From JAMLIN01 sp041676645 (GTDB lineage: Bacteria > Pseudomonadota > Gammaproteobacteria > Burkholderiales > Burkholderiaceae_E): a stretch of DNA of 64,000 nucleotides. The stretch lies in assembly GCA_041676645.1 (NCBI GenBank), contig JBAYRO010000001.1, forward strand, positions 1-64,000. Direction: 5' to 3'. Below, in pieces: positions 8,938 to 19,380 of the stretch (its first letter is position 1; every line of letters starts with the position of its first letter). The position numbers and the translations under genes were made by a program. The notes under the pieces are model-generated. The model was not told where the DNA came from. It did no database searches and worked only from the letters and a program-made list of their open reading frames with translations.

Positions 8938-11220
8938 CTATGCTTGCGTGTATCGCTCGATCGCGACCAGGCAGGTATGCGCGCTGCAACCGCCCGAGAA
9001 TGCGGAGCTGCCGCGATCGAGAGTCAGAACATTTGCATTGCCGTTGAGTTCCAGCGGCGGCTCGTCGGCCACCCCCGATTCCGCATGCTGCTGCGCCGGC
9101 GCGAACCAGGCGCCGGTCGGCAGCAGTGCGACCCCGCACCGGACCTCGTCGGAGATGCGCACACCGGCCAGGCACTGGCCGCGATCATTGAACACCCGGG
9201 CGATCTCGCCGTCTCCGACGCCGATCCGCTTCGCGTCCTCGGGGTTCAGCACCAGGGGCTCCTTGCCGCCGACCTTGTCCTGCTGGCTGAAATGCCCGTA
9301 GTCGATCTGGCTGTGCAGCCGGTTCTTCGGCTGCGGCGACAGCAGGTGGAACGGATACTCCCGCGCCCGGGCGCCCTGCAGCCACTCGGGCGGCTCGACC
9401 CAGCTCGCATGCGGCGGACAGTCGGCGTACTGCAGGGCGGCGAGCGTCTCGCTATGGAGCACGATACGGCCGGACTCCGTCGGCAGGCGGTGCGCCTCGG
9501 GATCGGCCCGGAAATCGGCGAGGTGGATGTAGTCCTTGCGGACCGGCACCTCGGTATAGCCGCGGCTCCAGAAGGCATCGAAGGACGGCAACTCGACATC
9601 CAGTCTCTCGCGGGCATCATTCGCAAGACCGGTGTACAGGTGCTCGAGCCACTGCATTTCGTCGCGCCCTTCGGTGAACGGGGCCTCGACACCGAGTTCG
9701 CCGGCGATGTGGCGCATGATGTCGTAGTCGCTGCGCGCCAGCCCGCGGGGGCTGACCACCTGCTGCATCGCCAGCAGGTAGTCGGAACGAGTGCCGCCGG
9801 CCAGGTCGTTGCGCTCGAGCGATGTCGTTGCCGGCAGGACGATGTCGGCGCGCTGCGCGGTGGCCGTCCACAGCGGTTCCTGGACGATGATCGTCTCGGG
9901 CTTCTGCCAGGCGCGGGCGAGCCGATTCAGGTCCTGGTGGTGATGGAAGGGATTGCCGCCGGCCCAGTAGACGAGGCGCACATCGGGATAGCTGTGCACC
10001 ACGCCCTCGTAGCTGAACGGCGCCCCCGGGTTGAGCAGCATGTCGGAGACGCGGGCCACCGGGATGAAATCATCGTTGGGACGCACACCTTGCGAGAAGC
10101 TCGGCCCCCGGGTGAGCGACACCGTGATGCCGGTGCCGGCGCTCGATGAAACGCCGAAGCCCACGCCGCCGCCGGGCAGGCCGATCTGGCCCAGCACCGA
10201 GGCCAGCGTGATCGCCGCCCACCAGGGCTGCTCGCCGTGGACGGCGCGCTGCAGCGCCCAGCACATCGTGATGAAGCTGCGTCGACCGGGCAGCGCCTTC
10301 GCCAGCTCGTGGATGCGCCCGGCGTCCAGGCCGGTGATGCCCGCCGCCCATGCGGCGTCCTTGACGATGCCGTCGGATTCGCCGCGCAGGTAGGCGAGCA
10401 CGGGCTCGGCGCCGCTGCAGCAACGCCGCAGGAAGTCCGCATCCTGGCGGCCGGCGGCGACGACCTCGCCGGCCAGGCCCAGGACGAGCGCCGCATCGGC
10501 ACCCGGAATGATCGGCCACCAATCGGCCCCGACCCATTCCGGAACGTCGTCGCGCCGTGGCGAAACCAGCACGACGCGGGTCCCGCGCTCGACGAGCCGG
10601 CGCAGATGGGTCTCCAGCATGTGGCGGGCGACGCCGCCCGCTTCCTGCTGGGCAGTGCGCGGCGACAGCGCCCCGAAGGCCAGCACGATGTCGGATTGCT
10701 CGGCGACGACATCCATCGTCGCGCCCAGCCCGAGGTAGTCAGCCGGGCTGCCCATGACATGGCGCGCAATGACGGCGCCGGCCCCATAGCTGTAGGTGTC
10801 GCAATGCCCGGTATAGCCGCCCACCTGGTTCAGCAGCCGCTTGATCTGGGTCTGGGCATGGTGGAAGCGCCCGGCGGAAGTCCAGCCGTAGGAGCCGGCA
10901 TAGATCGAGCGATTGCCGAACTGATCGCGCACCCGGTTGATCTCGTCGGCCACCAGGGTGATCGCCTCGTCCCAGCCAAGCTCCACCATGCGCTCGCGGC
11001 CCCGGCCGCTGCGGTCGCTGCGCTCGCGCCGCTCGAGCCAGCCCTCGCGGGCCATCGGCCGGGCGATGCGGCGTTCCGGATCGAGCCAGTCGCGCACGGC
11101 GTGGATGATCGGCGACGGGGCGGGGTCGTGCTCGAACGGTTCGATGCCGACGATGCGATCGTCCTCGACCAGGGCCGTGAAGGCGCCCCAGTGGGCGCAA
11201 TGGGGGATTCTTCGGATCAT
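8938..11220 (-). CDS. bisC: Molybdopterin-guanine-dinucleotide S/N-oxide reductase (BisC/TorA/DMSO reductase family)
   Basis: 760-residue molybdoenzyme of the DMSO-reductase family that reduces S- or N-oxides such as biotin, methionine or trimethylamine N-oxide. SYGW is at 110-113 and, 31 residues after the tryptophan, DTYSYGAG places Ser144 where Rhodobacter DMSO reductase has its Mo ligand Ser147. No cysteine motif for an N-terminal Fe-S cluster and no twin-arginine signal peptide are seen, so it should be cytoplasmic like E. coli BisC. GGGAGCAAGG lies before the ATG at 11220. The rhodanese gene follows after an 8-base gap. No dedicated cytochrome or chaperone gene is adjacent. The symbol reflects family resemblance; the substrate is not proven. 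Confidence 0.9.
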   Translation of the reverse strand: MIRRIPHCAHWGAFTALVEDDRIVGIEPFEHDPAPSPIIHAVRDWLDPERRIARPMAREGWLERRERSDRSGRGRERMVELGWDEAITLVADEINRVRDQFGNRSIYAGSYGWTSAGRFHHAQTQIKRLLNQVGGYTGHCDTYSYGAGAVIARHVMGSPADYLGLGATMDVVAEQSDIVLAFGALSPRTAQQEAGGVARHMLETHLRRLVERGTRVVLVSPRRDDVPEWVGADWWPIIPGADAALVLGLAGEVVAAGRQDADFLRRCCSGAEPVLAYLRGESDGIVKDAAWAAGITGLDAGRIHELAKALPGRRSFITMCWALQRAVHGEQPWWAAITLASVLGQIGLPGGGVGFGVSSSAGTGITVSLTRGPSFSQGVRPNDDFIPVARVSDMLLNPGAPFSYEGVVHSYPDVRLVYWAGGNPFHHHQDLNRLARAWQKPETIIVQEPLWTATAQRADIVLPATTSLERNDLAGGTRSDYLLAMQQVVSPRGLARSDYDIMRHIAGELGVEAPFTEGRDEMQWLEHLYTGLANDARERLDVELPSFDAFWSRGYTEVPVRKDYIHLADFRADPEAHRLPTESGRIVLHSETLAALQYADCPPHASWVEPPEWLQGARAREYPFHLLSPQPKNRLHSQIDYGHFSQQDKVGGKEPLVLNPEDAKRIGVGDGEIARVFNDRGQCLAGVRISDEVRCGVALLPTGAWFAPAQQHAESGVADEPPLELNGNANVLTLDRGSSAFSGGCSAHTCLVAIERYTQA

Positions 11221-11317
11221 CGTAGTGCCTTGCTCCCGTGATTATCGGAGGATGGCGACGATTCCGCCGGTTCCACCGAGAATGTATGGACTGCGACGCT
11301 CGCGTGGCGAGCGCAAG

Positions 11318-12739
11318 CTACTCCAGCGCCTCGGCCCCCATCGATCCGCAACCGGCAAGGTCCGAGATGCCGCAGGGCGGCAGTTGGCGAGCGATAGTGC
11401 GAAGCGCGGATCGCAGGCCCTCCTCCAGCGTCGGGTGATAGAAAGGCATGCGCAGCAGATCGGTGACCGTCAGCTTCCGGCCGATCGCCAGCGCAAGAAG
11501 ATGGCCCATGTGCTCGGCGGCCGGCGCGGCCATCTCGGCGCCGAGCAGGCGACCGTCCTTGCGCGCGGCATAGAGTCGCAGCAGCCCGCGGTTCTCCTGC
11601 ATCGTACGCGCCCTGCCCTGTGCGGCGTAATTCACCTCGCCGACGAAGATCGTTTCCGGATCCAGCTCGCCGGCGCCCTGGCCGACCGAAGCGATCGGCG
11701 GGTCGGAGAACACCACACCCAGCGGCGTACGCCGGCTCAGGAGGATCGGCTCCTCGCTGGTGGCGTTGAGCCCCGCGATGTGGCCATCGTCGGCGCCCTC
11801 GTGCAGCAAGGGCTTGTGCCCATTGGCATCGCCGGCGAGCAGCACGGGGGTATCGCCGATCCGCATCGTTCGAGGGTCGACGTCGGGCATGCCCTTCCTG
11901 TCGAGCGGCACGCCCAGGCTCTCGAGGCCCAGCCCTTCGATATTCGGGCGTCGACCCACCGCCGCAATGACCTTGTCGACGACCACGCTGCCGCCCTCCC
12001 ATTGCATCCGGATGGCACCATCGGCGTCGACCAGCTCGACCTGTACCCCCAGGTGAACAGCGAACTCCTCGGCGAGGAAGCCTCGCGCCGTCTCGGCCAC
12101 CTTCTCGTCCGAGATGCCGCCGACCCGGTCCCCGCCATCGAAGCCATGGACTTCGATTCCCAGCCGCGCCAGGGCCTGGGCGATCTCCACGCCGATCGCC
12201 CCGAGACCGATCACGCCGATCCGACGCGGCAGGTCCTGCTGCTCGAAAAGCGTATCCGAAGTGATGATCCGGTCGCCGAACGCGCGCCAGGGTTCCGGCA
12301 CGATCGGGCTCGACCCCGGCGCCAGCACGATTCGCTTCGCTTCGATGACGCGCTCGCCCGCGATCAGGCGATTCGGACCATCGAGGCGGGCATGAGCGGC
12401 GATGCTGCGTGAGCCCAGCCCCTCGGTGGCCTTCAGCACACCGGCGACGAAATGGTCCCTCAGCACCCGGACGCGATGAAGGACCGCCGGGATGTCGGCC
12501 GCCAGCGCATCCGCATGCCGTATGCCGAATTCCTCGAGTTTCGTTCGCGCATGAAAGGCATTGGCCGCGGCGATGAGCGCCTTGGACGGCATGCAGCCGA
12601 CGCGGGCGCAGGTCGTGCCATAAGGCCCGGCGTTGACCAGGACGAAGTCCTCGGTACGCTTGCGAACCTCGCGCAGGGCGGCAAGCCCGGCCGTGCCCGC
12701 GCCGACGATGGCGACATCCACTCGTTCGATCTGGCTCAT
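11318..12739 (-). CDS. Dihydrolipoamide-dehydrogenase-like pyridine nucleotide-disulfide oxidoreductase
   Basis: 473 residues. FAD-binding GAGTAG at 13-18, redox-active pair C44 and C49 in TCARVGCMPSK, NAD(P)-binding GLGAIG in the middle, a second FAD motif LLAGDANG, and the C-terminal dimerisation domain with H435 and E440 in HPTLEE. All residues for catalysis are present. It resembles the stand-alone Lpd paralogues of pseudomonads and betaproteobacteria rather than the Lpd of a pyruvate dehydrogenase operon, and no lipoyl protein gene is nearby. NADH-dependent reduction of an unknown disulfide or quinone is possible. The gap to the next gene downstream (11221-11317) has a short GC hairpin without a T run. 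Confidence 0.88.
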   Translation of the reverse strand: MSQIERVDVAIVGAGTAGLAALREVRKRTEDFVLVNAGPYGTTCARVGCMPSKALIAAANAFHARTKLEEFGIRHADALAADIPAVLHRVRVLRDHFVAGVLKATEGLGSRSIAAHARLDGPNRLIAGERVIEAKRIVLAPGSSPIVPEPWRAFGDRIITSDTLFEQQDLPRRIGVIGLGAIGVEIAQALARLGIEVHGFDGGDRVGGISDEKVAETARGFLAEEFAVHLGVQVELVDADGAIRMQWEGGSVVVDKVIAAVGRRPNIEGLGLESLGVPLDRKGMPDVDPRTMRIGDTPVLLAGDANGHKPLLHEGADDGHIAGLNATSEEPILLSRRTPLGVVFSDPPIASVGQGAGELDPETIFVGEVNYAAQGRARTMQENRGLLRLYAARKDGRLLGAEMAAPAAEHMGHLLALAIGRKLTVTDLLRMPFYHPTLEEGLRSALRTIARQLPPCGISDLAGCGSMGAEALE

Positions 12740-12881
12740 GACGGAATCGGACCTCCGACGTCCCTGTTCCCGGGATAGCCGTTCAGGATACGACTTCCCG
12801 GATCTCGTCGCAGTTCAGGCACGGCAGCCGCTGCTCCCCCTCGCCGGCCAGTCCGTCGAGCGGGACCGGACGGACCGCGGT

Positions 12882-13754
12882 TCATGAGGCCGCCATCCCG
12901 GCGGGCGCCGAGACCGGGCTTCGCGCCGCCAGCCAGTCATCGAAATCCTCCAGGACCCGCGCGCGATCCTCGGCGCGCTCGTTGAAGACTTCGTGCCAGA
13001 GATGCTCGTACCAGTGCAGGGTGAGCCGCGCGGCCGGCGCCCGGTCGGCGAATTGCCGACTGCCGGCGGGCTTCACCAGCGCATCGTCGCCAGCCACCAG
13101 CATCAGGGTGTCGACCGCGAGCGTATCGGCCGCCGCGATCGCGCCGCGCCCAGCCTCGAGCAGCCAGTCGACGAGCCGCGCGCTCACCCGATCGTGCACC
13201 AGCGGATCGGCGAGATAGGCTTCGACCACCGCCGGATCATGGGAGATCCTGCGCGGGTCGAGCCCGTTGCCCAGGGTGCGACCGGGCGCGATCCGCAAGG
13301 CCAGCGCCAGCATCAGCCGCTGCATCCGGTTGAGCCCCGGATCGAGCGCCGGCGAGGACAGCACCAGCGCGGCCACGCGCAGCCGATGCCGCAGCACGAG
13401 CTCGGCGGCAAGCGCGCCGCCCATGCTGTGGCCGAGCAGGATGGGCCGGCGACCGAGCTCCCTGGTGAAACGCCCGACGAGATCGGCGGCATCCTCGACC
13501 AGAGCACCGGCGCGCGGGATGCTGCCGCGCACACCCGGCGAACGCCCGTGGCCATGGTGGTCGTGCGCCCGGACCTGCCAGCCGCGCCCGGCAAGCCAGG
13601 TGGCGAGCGCCTCGTAGCGGCCGCAGTGCTCGCCCAGGCCATGCAGGAGGTAGATGCCCCCGCCGTGCGGCTCGGGCGGCGACCAGTGGCGGCCGAACAG
13701 GGATTCGCCGTCGGCCATCCGCCAGCTGCGTTCCTCGCAAATGGTCTCGTCCAT
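12882..13754 (-). CDS. Alpha/beta hydrolase, monoacylglycerol lipase-like (serine aminopeptidase S33 fold)
   Basis: 290 residues. The nucleophile elbow GHSMGG puts the catalytic serine at 110, an acid is available at 223-224 in VAGDDALV, and H254 sits in HLWHEVFNE, completing the triad. LLHGLGEHCGRYE supplies the oxyanion loop typical of bacterial monoacylglycerol lipases and lysophospholipases. No signal peptide, so cytoplasmic. The ATG at 13754 lies 4 bases past the TGA of the oxidoreductase upstream, with GGAGG about 11 bases before it, suggesting cotranscription. Substrate inferred only at family level. Confidence 0.88.
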   Translation of the reverse strand: MDETICEERSWRMADGESLFGRHWSPPEPHGGGIYLLHGLGEHCGRYEALATWLAGRGWQVRAHDHHGHGRSPGVRGSIPRAGALVEDAADLVGRFTRELGRRPILLGHSMGGALAAELVLRHRLRVAALVLSSPALDPGLNRMQRLMLALALRIAPGRTLGNGLDPRRISHDPAVVEAYLADPLVHDRVSARLVDWLLEAGRGAIAAADTLAVDTLMLVAGDDALVKPAGSRQFADRAPAARLTLHWYEHLWHEVFNERAEDRARVLEDFDDWLAARSPVSAPAGMAAS

Positions 13755-13758
13755 GGTT

Positions 13759-16700
13759 TCAGCCGTCCTCCAGTTCGACCCCGGCCCTGGAAATGGGGTC
13801 AGACTCGATTTCCTTGGAAGGAAATCGAGTCTGACCCCATTTCCCTGCGGTATGCCAGCGCGTCAGCAGCGCGCCGCGCCGTTGCGCGGCTTCGTGCATG
13901 GCGCGCGCCTTGACCGGACCGAAGCCTCGGATCGATTGCGGCAGCGAAGCGATCTCGATCGCGAGGCCCATGCGCGCGGCATCGAGCCCCGGCAGGATCT
14001 CGACCTCCAGCAACTGCTCGTACTCGTCGATCATGGCCCGCTCCATCCGGCGCTCGGCCTGGTAGCCGAAGGGATCGAGGCGGCTGCCACGCAGCCGCTT
14101 GCCGTGCGCCAGCAGGCGCAATACCGGCAGGATCCAGGGACCGAAGGAGATCTTGCGTGGCCGTCCGGTACGCGGATCGACCCGCGACAACAAGGGCGGC
14201 GCCAGGTGCAGGCGCGGCGACCAGTCGCCTTCGAAGGTTTCCTCGAGACGCTTGCGGAACGCCGGGTCGACCTGGAGCCGGGCGACCTCGTACTCGTCCT
14301 TGCAGGCGAGCAGCTTGAACCAGGACTTCGCCACCGCCCGGGCGAGCGGCGATTCGCCACCTGCGCCACCGGCCTCGCCGCTGACCTCGCGTTCGCGCCG
14401 GGCCACCTTCTCGACCAGGGCGCGGAAGCGCTCCGCATAGGCCGCATCCTGGTAGCCGACGAGGAACCCGGCGCGCGGCTCGACCACGGAGGCCAGCGTT
14501 TCGGCCTGCGCCGCGACCGCGTTGCGCCCTTCGGCAGCGGACACGTCGAGCCCGGCCAGCTCGCGCACCCGTTCGGGCGATTCGGCCAGGCGCCGGCCCC
14601 ATTCGAAGGCCGCCAGGTTGTCGTCGACCGCCACCGCATTGAGCTCGATCGCCCGCGTAATCGCCTGGCGCGTCAACGGTATCCAGCCCTTCTGCCAGGC
14701 GAAGCCGAGCAGCAGCGGATTGGCGTAGATCGCATCGCCCAGCAGGCCGGCGGCAATGTCCGTGGCGGCGATGAACTCGACCGAATCCGCGCCGGCCGCG
14801 TCGGCCAGGTTGGCCGCGAGCCCGCGCGTCGGCAGGCGCCAGTCGGGATTGCGCAGGAAGTCGGACGTCGGGGCGACATCGGAATCGACCACCACCCGTG
14901 TGAGGCCCGGCCGCATCCGGGCGAGCGCATCATTGCCGGCGGCCACGACGAGGTCGGCGCCGATCACGACATCGGCTTCGCCGGTGCCGATCCGGGTGCC
15001 GTGCAGCTGCCCGGGCTCGCGCGCGATCTGCACATGCGAGGTGACCGCACCGCCCTTCTGGGCGAGCCCGGCCATGTCGAGCACCGAGACGCCACGACCC
15101 TCGAGATGCGCCGCCATGCCGAGCAGCTGTCCGATCGTGACGACGCCAGTGCCGCCGACCCCGGCCACCAGCAGGCCGAAGATGGGACGCTCGCCATCGA
15201 GGCCGGCCAGCGAGGGCTCGGGCAGCATCGGCCAGTCGATGCCGGCCAGGTCCTTCGCCCGCGGCCGGCGCAGGCCGCCGCCCTCGATCGTCACGAAGCT
15301 CGGGCAGAAGCCCTTGAGGCAGGAGTAGTCCTTGTTGCACGAGGACTGGTTGATGCGCCGCTTGCGGCCGAACACGGTGTCGACCGGCTCGACCGACACG
15401 CAGGAGGACTGCACGCTGCAGTCGCCGCAGCCCTCGCAGACCAGCTCGTTGATGAACACCCGCCGCGCCGGGTCGGGAAAGCCCGGCTTGCCGTCGACCA
15501 CCCGCTTGCGCCGCCGGCGCTTCTCGGAGGCACAGGTCTGGTCGTAGACGAGCACCGTGCAGCCGGGGGTTTCGCGCAGGCGCTTCTGCACGAACTCGAG
15601 ATGGTCGCGATGGAAGACCTCGACGCCGCCGATCGCACCGTCGCCTTCATGGCGCTGCGGCTCGTCGGTGACGATGACGATGTCGGCGGCGCCTTCGGCG
15701 CGCACCTGCGCCACGATCGACGCCACGGTGAGCGTGCCGTCGATCGGCTGGCCACCGGTCATGGCGACCGCATCGTTGTAGAGGATCTTGTAGGTGATGT
15801 TGACGCCGGCCGCGATCGAGGCGCGGATCGCGAGCAGGCCGGAATGGAAGTAGGTACCGTCGCCGAGGTTGGCGAAGATGTGCCGCTCCTCGGTGAAGGG
15901 CGCCATGCCGATCCAGGGCACGCCTTCGCCGCCCATCTGGGTGAAGGTGCCGGTGCGCCGCTCCGGCATCCAGTTGGCCATGTAGTGGCAGCCGATGCCG
16001 GCGAGCGCGCACGAACCTTCCGGCACGTGGGTCGAGGTGTTGTGGGGGCAGCCGGAACAGAAGGTCGGTATGCGCGCCACGCTGGCATGGGGCGCCGCGA
16101 GCGCACGATCCCGGGCTTCGATCAGCCGCAGCCGGTCCTCGATCTGGCGACGGGTGTCGGCATCGAGCGCGAAGCGCTCGCCGAAGCGGCCCGGATCGAG
16201 CAGGCGGGCGGCGATCGCCCGCGCGATCACCGCGGGCGACAGCTCGTGGTGGGCCGGCAGCAGCCAGCGGCCCTGGGGCATCGACCATTCACCGCCGCGC
16301 CCGTCCTTCTCGTCGAACTTGCCGTAGACCCGGGGACGGCGCCCGTCCGGCCAGTTGTAGAGTTCCTCCTTGATCGCGTACTCGAGGATCTGGCGCTTTT
16401 CCTCGACCACGAGGATCTCGCCCAGGCCATCGGCGAACTCCCTCGCCAGCACCGCCTCCAGCGGCCAGACCACGCCGCACTTGAAGACCCGGATTCCGAT
16501 GCGGGCGCAGGCCGCCTCATCGAGGCCGAGCTCGTCGAGCGCCTGGCGGGTGTCGAGGTAGGCCTTGCCGCCGGTCATGATGCCGAACCAGGCGCGCGGC
16601 GAATCGATGACGATGCGGTTCAGGCGGTTCGCCCGCACATAGGCGAGCGCCGCATACCATTTGTGATCGAGCAGCCGCGCCTCCTGCTCGATCGGGGAAT

Positions 16701-17538
16701 CGGGCCAGCGGATGTTGAGCCCGCCCGCCGGCATCTCGAAGTCCTCGGGCAGGACGATGTCCACCCGATCCGGATCGATCTCGACCGAAGCGGATGCCTC
16801 GACCACCTCGGTGACGGTCTTCATGGCGACCCACAGCCCGCTGTAGCGCGACATCGCCCAGCCGTGCAGGCCCAGGTCGAGATACTCCTGGACCGAGGCC
16901 GGATAGAGCACCGGCAGGCCGACCGCCTTGAAGATGTGGTCGGACTGGTGCGGCAGGGTCGAGGACTTGGCGCCATGGTCGTCGCCGGCCAGCGCAAGCA
17001 CGCCGCCGAAGCGCGAGGATCCGGCGGCATTGGCATGGCGCAGGACATCGCCCGAGCGATCGACTCCGGGGCCCTTGCCGTACCACATCGCAAAGACGCC
17101 GGCATGCTTCGCCTTGCCCGAGAGATTGAGCTGCTGGGTGCCCCAGACGCTGGTGGCGGCGAGCTCTTCGTTCAGGCCCGGCTGGAAGACGATGCGGTGG
17201 CGCTCGAGGTGCTCGCGCGCCTTCCAGAGCGCCTGGTCGAGTCCGCCCAGCGGCGAGCCCCGGTAGCCGGACACGAAGCCAGCGGTATCGAGGCCGGCCG
17301 CGGCATCGCGTTCGCGCTGCAGCATCGGCAGGCGCGCGAGCGCCTGGGTGCCGGACATGAAGGCCCGGCCGCGCGGCAACGCGTACTTGTCGTCGAGGGT
17401 GACGTCCTGGATCGCCCTGCGCAGGGCAGCGGACACGACGGGAGGCAGTGGTGCGTTGTCAGTGGCGCCCGGCTGCCCGAAGCCACTGACGCGCCCCCTT
17501 GGGGGGCAGCGAACGGAGTGAGCGTGGGGGTAGTTCAT
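13759..17538 (-). CDS. Fused indolepyruvate:ferredoxin oxidoreductase family protein, copy 2
   Basis: 1,259-residue TPP/Fe-S 2-oxoacid oxidoreductase, paralogue of the gene at 1-3227 and near the upper end of the family length. Visible: [18 protein letters not shown] and NDAVAMTGG (about 559-592), CEGCGDC and [15 protein letters not shown] (about 699-745), [11 protein letters not shown] (about 796) and a C-terminal region absent from the visible part of copy 1. Both termini are odd. The first 27 or so codons after the ATG at 17538 (GGAG nine bases before it) read through an intergenic repeat. The last 25-30 codons read through a perfect 25-bp palindrome. Homology begins only at about [10 protein letters not shown], so a downstream GTG is an alternative start. 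Confidence 0.93.
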   Translation of the reverse strand: MNYPHAHSVRCPPRGRVSGFGQPGATDNAPLPPVVSAALRRAIQDVTLDDKYALPRGRAFMSGTQALARLPMLQRERDAAAGLDTAGFVSGYRGSPLGGLDQALWKAREHLERHRIVFQPGLNEELAATSVWGTQQLNLSGKAKHAGVFAMWYGKGPGVDRSGDVLRHANAAGSSRFGGVLALAGDDHGAKSSTLPHQSDHIFKAVGLPVLYPASVQEYLDLGLHGWAMSRYSGLWVAMKTVTEVVEASASVEIDPDRVDIVLPEDFEMPAGGLNIRWPDSPIEQEARLLDHKWYAALAYVRANRLNRIVIDSPRAWFGIMTGGKAYLDTRQALDELGLDEAACARIGIRVFKCGVVWPLEAVLAREFADGLGEILVVEEKRQILEYAIKEELYNWPDGRRPRVYGKFDEKDGRGGEWSMPQGRWLLPAHHELSPAVIARAIAARLLDPGRFGERFALDADTRRQIEDRLRLIEARDRALAAPHASVARIPTFCSGCPHNTSTHVPEGSCALAGIGCHYMANWMPERRTGTFTQMGGEGVPWIGMAPFTEERHIFANLGDGTYFHSGLLAIRASIAAGVNITYKILYNDAVAMTGGQPIDGTLTVASIVAQVRAEGAADIVIVTDEPQRHEGDGAIGGVEVFHRDHLEFVQKRLRETPGCTVLVYDQTCASEKRRRRKRVVDGKPGFPDPARRVFINELVCEGCGDCSVQSSCVSVEPVDTVFGRKRRINQSSCNKDYSCLKGFCPSFVTIEGGGLRRPRAKDLAGIDWPMLPEPSLAGLDGERPIFGLLVAGVGGTGVVTIGQLLGMAAHLEGRGVSVLDMAGLAQKGGAVTSHVQIAREPGQLHGTRIGTGEADVVIGADLVVAAGNDALARMRPGLTRVVVDSDVAPTSDFLRNPDWRLPTRGLAANLADAAGADSVEFIAATDIAAGLLGDAIYANPLLLGFAWQKGWIPLTRQAITRAIELNAVAVDDNLAAFEWGRRLAESPERVRELAGLDVSAAEGRNAVAAQAETLASVVEPRAGFLVGYQDAAYAERFRALVEKVARREREVSGEAGGAGGESPLARAVAKSWFKLLACKDEYEVARLQVDPAFRKRLEETFEGDWSPRLHLAPPLLSRVDPRTGRPRKISFGPWILPVLRLLAHGKRLRGSRLDPFGYQAERRMERAMIDEYEQLLEVEILPGLDAARMGLAIEIASLPQSIRGFGPVKARAMHEAAQRRGALLTRWHTAGKWGQTRFPSKEIESDPISRAGVELEDG
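13789..13844. repeat. Perfect 25-bp inverted repeat (REP-like hairpin) inside the 3' end of the copy 2 oxidoreductase
   Basis: Left arm 13789-13813 and right arm 13820-13844 are exact reverse complements around a 6-base loop TTGGAA. The arms contain GGGGTCAGACTCGATTTCC, a sequence that recurs in many proteobacterial genomes as a dispersed palindrome, in my recollection often with REP-associated (Y1) transposases. No such transposase is in this window. The hairpin is translated as part of the oxidoreductase tail ([18 protein letters not shown]) and could also fold in RNA and shield the 3' end. Confidence 0.85.
17461..17530 (-). repeat. Burkholderiales-type intergenic repeat, copy A (inside the 5' end of an open reading frame)
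   Basis: Read on the minus strand it runs CCCCCACGCTCACTCCG..GGGGGC..CAGTGGCTT..GGGCGCCACT and matches copy B at 18561-18628 at roughly 85 percent with three short indels. It contains the GCCCCCCAAGGGGGC hairpin core. It falls between the likely ribosome site and the conserved part of the oxidoreductase gene, so it is translated if the ATG at 17538 is used. Confidence 0.85.
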
Positions 17539-17731
17539 GCCTGTGGTCTCCGTAAAGATTTTGTCTTTCGTCACACCTGTCGTCCCGGGTGTGGGACGCA
17601 CTTCGCGGCCGGCCGCTGGTGGCAACCGCCGAGGTTTCCATCTTACCGAAGGCGGCGCCTATCGCTGCTTGCGGAAACCCCGGCAAAGGGGGAACGCCAG
17701 CCTACAATGGCGCCACCCAAGGAGATGCCGA

Positions 17732-18550
17732 TTGAATTTCACTAGCAAGATGCGGGCCGCCTGGTCGCGAAGTGACAGCATGCTCTGCGTCGGGCTCGAT
17801 CCCGCGCCCGCGAAATTCCCGGCGGCACTGCCCGCCGGCCCCGATCGCATTGCCCGCTTCTGCATCGCGATCGTCGACGCCACGGCGCCCTTCGCCTGCG
17901 CTTTCAAGCCGCAGATCGCCTACTTCGCCGCCGAGGGCGCCGAGGACCAGCTCGAGGCGGTCTGCGCCCACATCCGCCGCGCCCATCCCGGCATTGCGCT
18001 GATCCTCGACGCCAAGCGCGGCGACATCGGCGCAACGGCCCAGCAGTACGCTCGCGAAGCCTTCGAGCGCTACGGCGCCGACGCGGTGACGGTCAACCCC
18101 TATATGGGGCACGACTCGATCGAGCCCTGGCTGGAATGGAACGACAAGGGGGTCTTCCTCTTGTGCCGGACCTCCAACCCGGGCGGCGACGACCTCCAGT
18201 CGCTCGCGCTTGCCGACGGTTCGCGCCTCTACGAGCGGGTCGCCGGGCTCGCCGCCGGGCGCTGGAACCGCAACGGCCAGCTCGGGCTGGTGGTCGGCGC
18301 CACCTACCCGGCCGAACTCGCCCGGGTGCGCGAGCTCGCGCCCGCCCTGCCCCTGCTGGTGCCCGGCATCGGCGCCCAGGGCGGCGACATCGAGGCCAGC
18401 GTTGCCGCCGGCCGCGGCCCGGACGGCTACGGCATGCTGATCAACTCCTCGCGGGCGATCCTCTACGCCGGCGCCGGCGAGGACTTCACCGATGCCGCCG
18501 CCGAGGCGGCGCGCCAGACCCGGGACGCGATCCGGCGGGCGCGTCGCTGA
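17732..18550 (+). CDS. pyrF: Orotidine 5'-phosphate decarboxylase (type 2 subfamily)
   Basis: Last step of UMP synthesis: decarboxylates OMP to UMP. 272 residues from the TTG at 17732, which has AAGGAG seven bases upstream and gives the expected N-terminus [11 protein letters not shown]; an ATG six codons later lacks such spacing. LCVGLDP (18-24), FKPQIAY, the catalytic DAKRGDIG (K95) and VTVNPYMG are all present. A TACAAT at 17703-17708 could be a -10 box but no good -35 is seen. The gene stands alone on the plus strand, flanked by two inverted copies of an intergenic repeat. Confidence 0.96.
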   Translation: MNFTSKMRAAWSRSDSMLCVGLDPAPAKFPAALPAGPDRIARFCIAIVDATAPFACAFKPQIAYFAAEGAEDQLEAVCAHIRRAHPGIALILDAKRGDIGATAQQYAREAFERYGADAVTVNPYMGHDSIEPWLEWNDKGVFLLCRTSNPGGDDLQSLALADGSRLYERVAGLAAGRWNRNGQLGLVVGATYPAELARVRELAPALPLLVPGIGAQGGDIEASVAAGRGPDGYGMLINSSRAILYAGAGEDFTDAAAEAARQTRDAIRRARR

Positions 18551-18560
18551 AGCAGAACGA

Positions 18561-18628
18561 CCCCCACGCCCACTATCGCTCGCTGCCCCCAGGGGGCTAT
18601 CAGTGGCTTGGGGCGGCCGGGCGCCACT
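18561..18628 (+). repeat. Burkholderiales-type intergenic repeat, copy B
   Basis: Starts CCCCCACGCCCACT and ends GGGCGCCACT, with the hairpin core GCCCCCAGGGGGC, 10 bases after the pyrF stop. It may act as a terminator-like or mRNA-end element. It is the inverted partner of copy A, about 1.1 kb away. The rest of 18551-18693 holds only the leader of the response regulator. Confidence 0.85.
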
Positions 18629-18693
18629 GATGGACGGCTCCGCCGCGGATTCGGCTATCCTGACCGGGTGTCGGATCGACCCAGGGGGTGGGG

Positions 18694-19377
<684 letters not shown>

Positions 19378-19380
19378 ACC

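Noticed and set aside
11298..11314. Hairpin CGCTCGC/GCGAGCG as a terminator for the Lpd-like gene
   Set aside because: No T run on either side; short GC palindromes are frequent in this window.
13654..17745. 1,363-codon plus-strand frame opposite oxidoreductase copy 2
   Set aside because: Same antisense artefact; its composition mirrors the one opposite copy 1 because the genes are paralogues.
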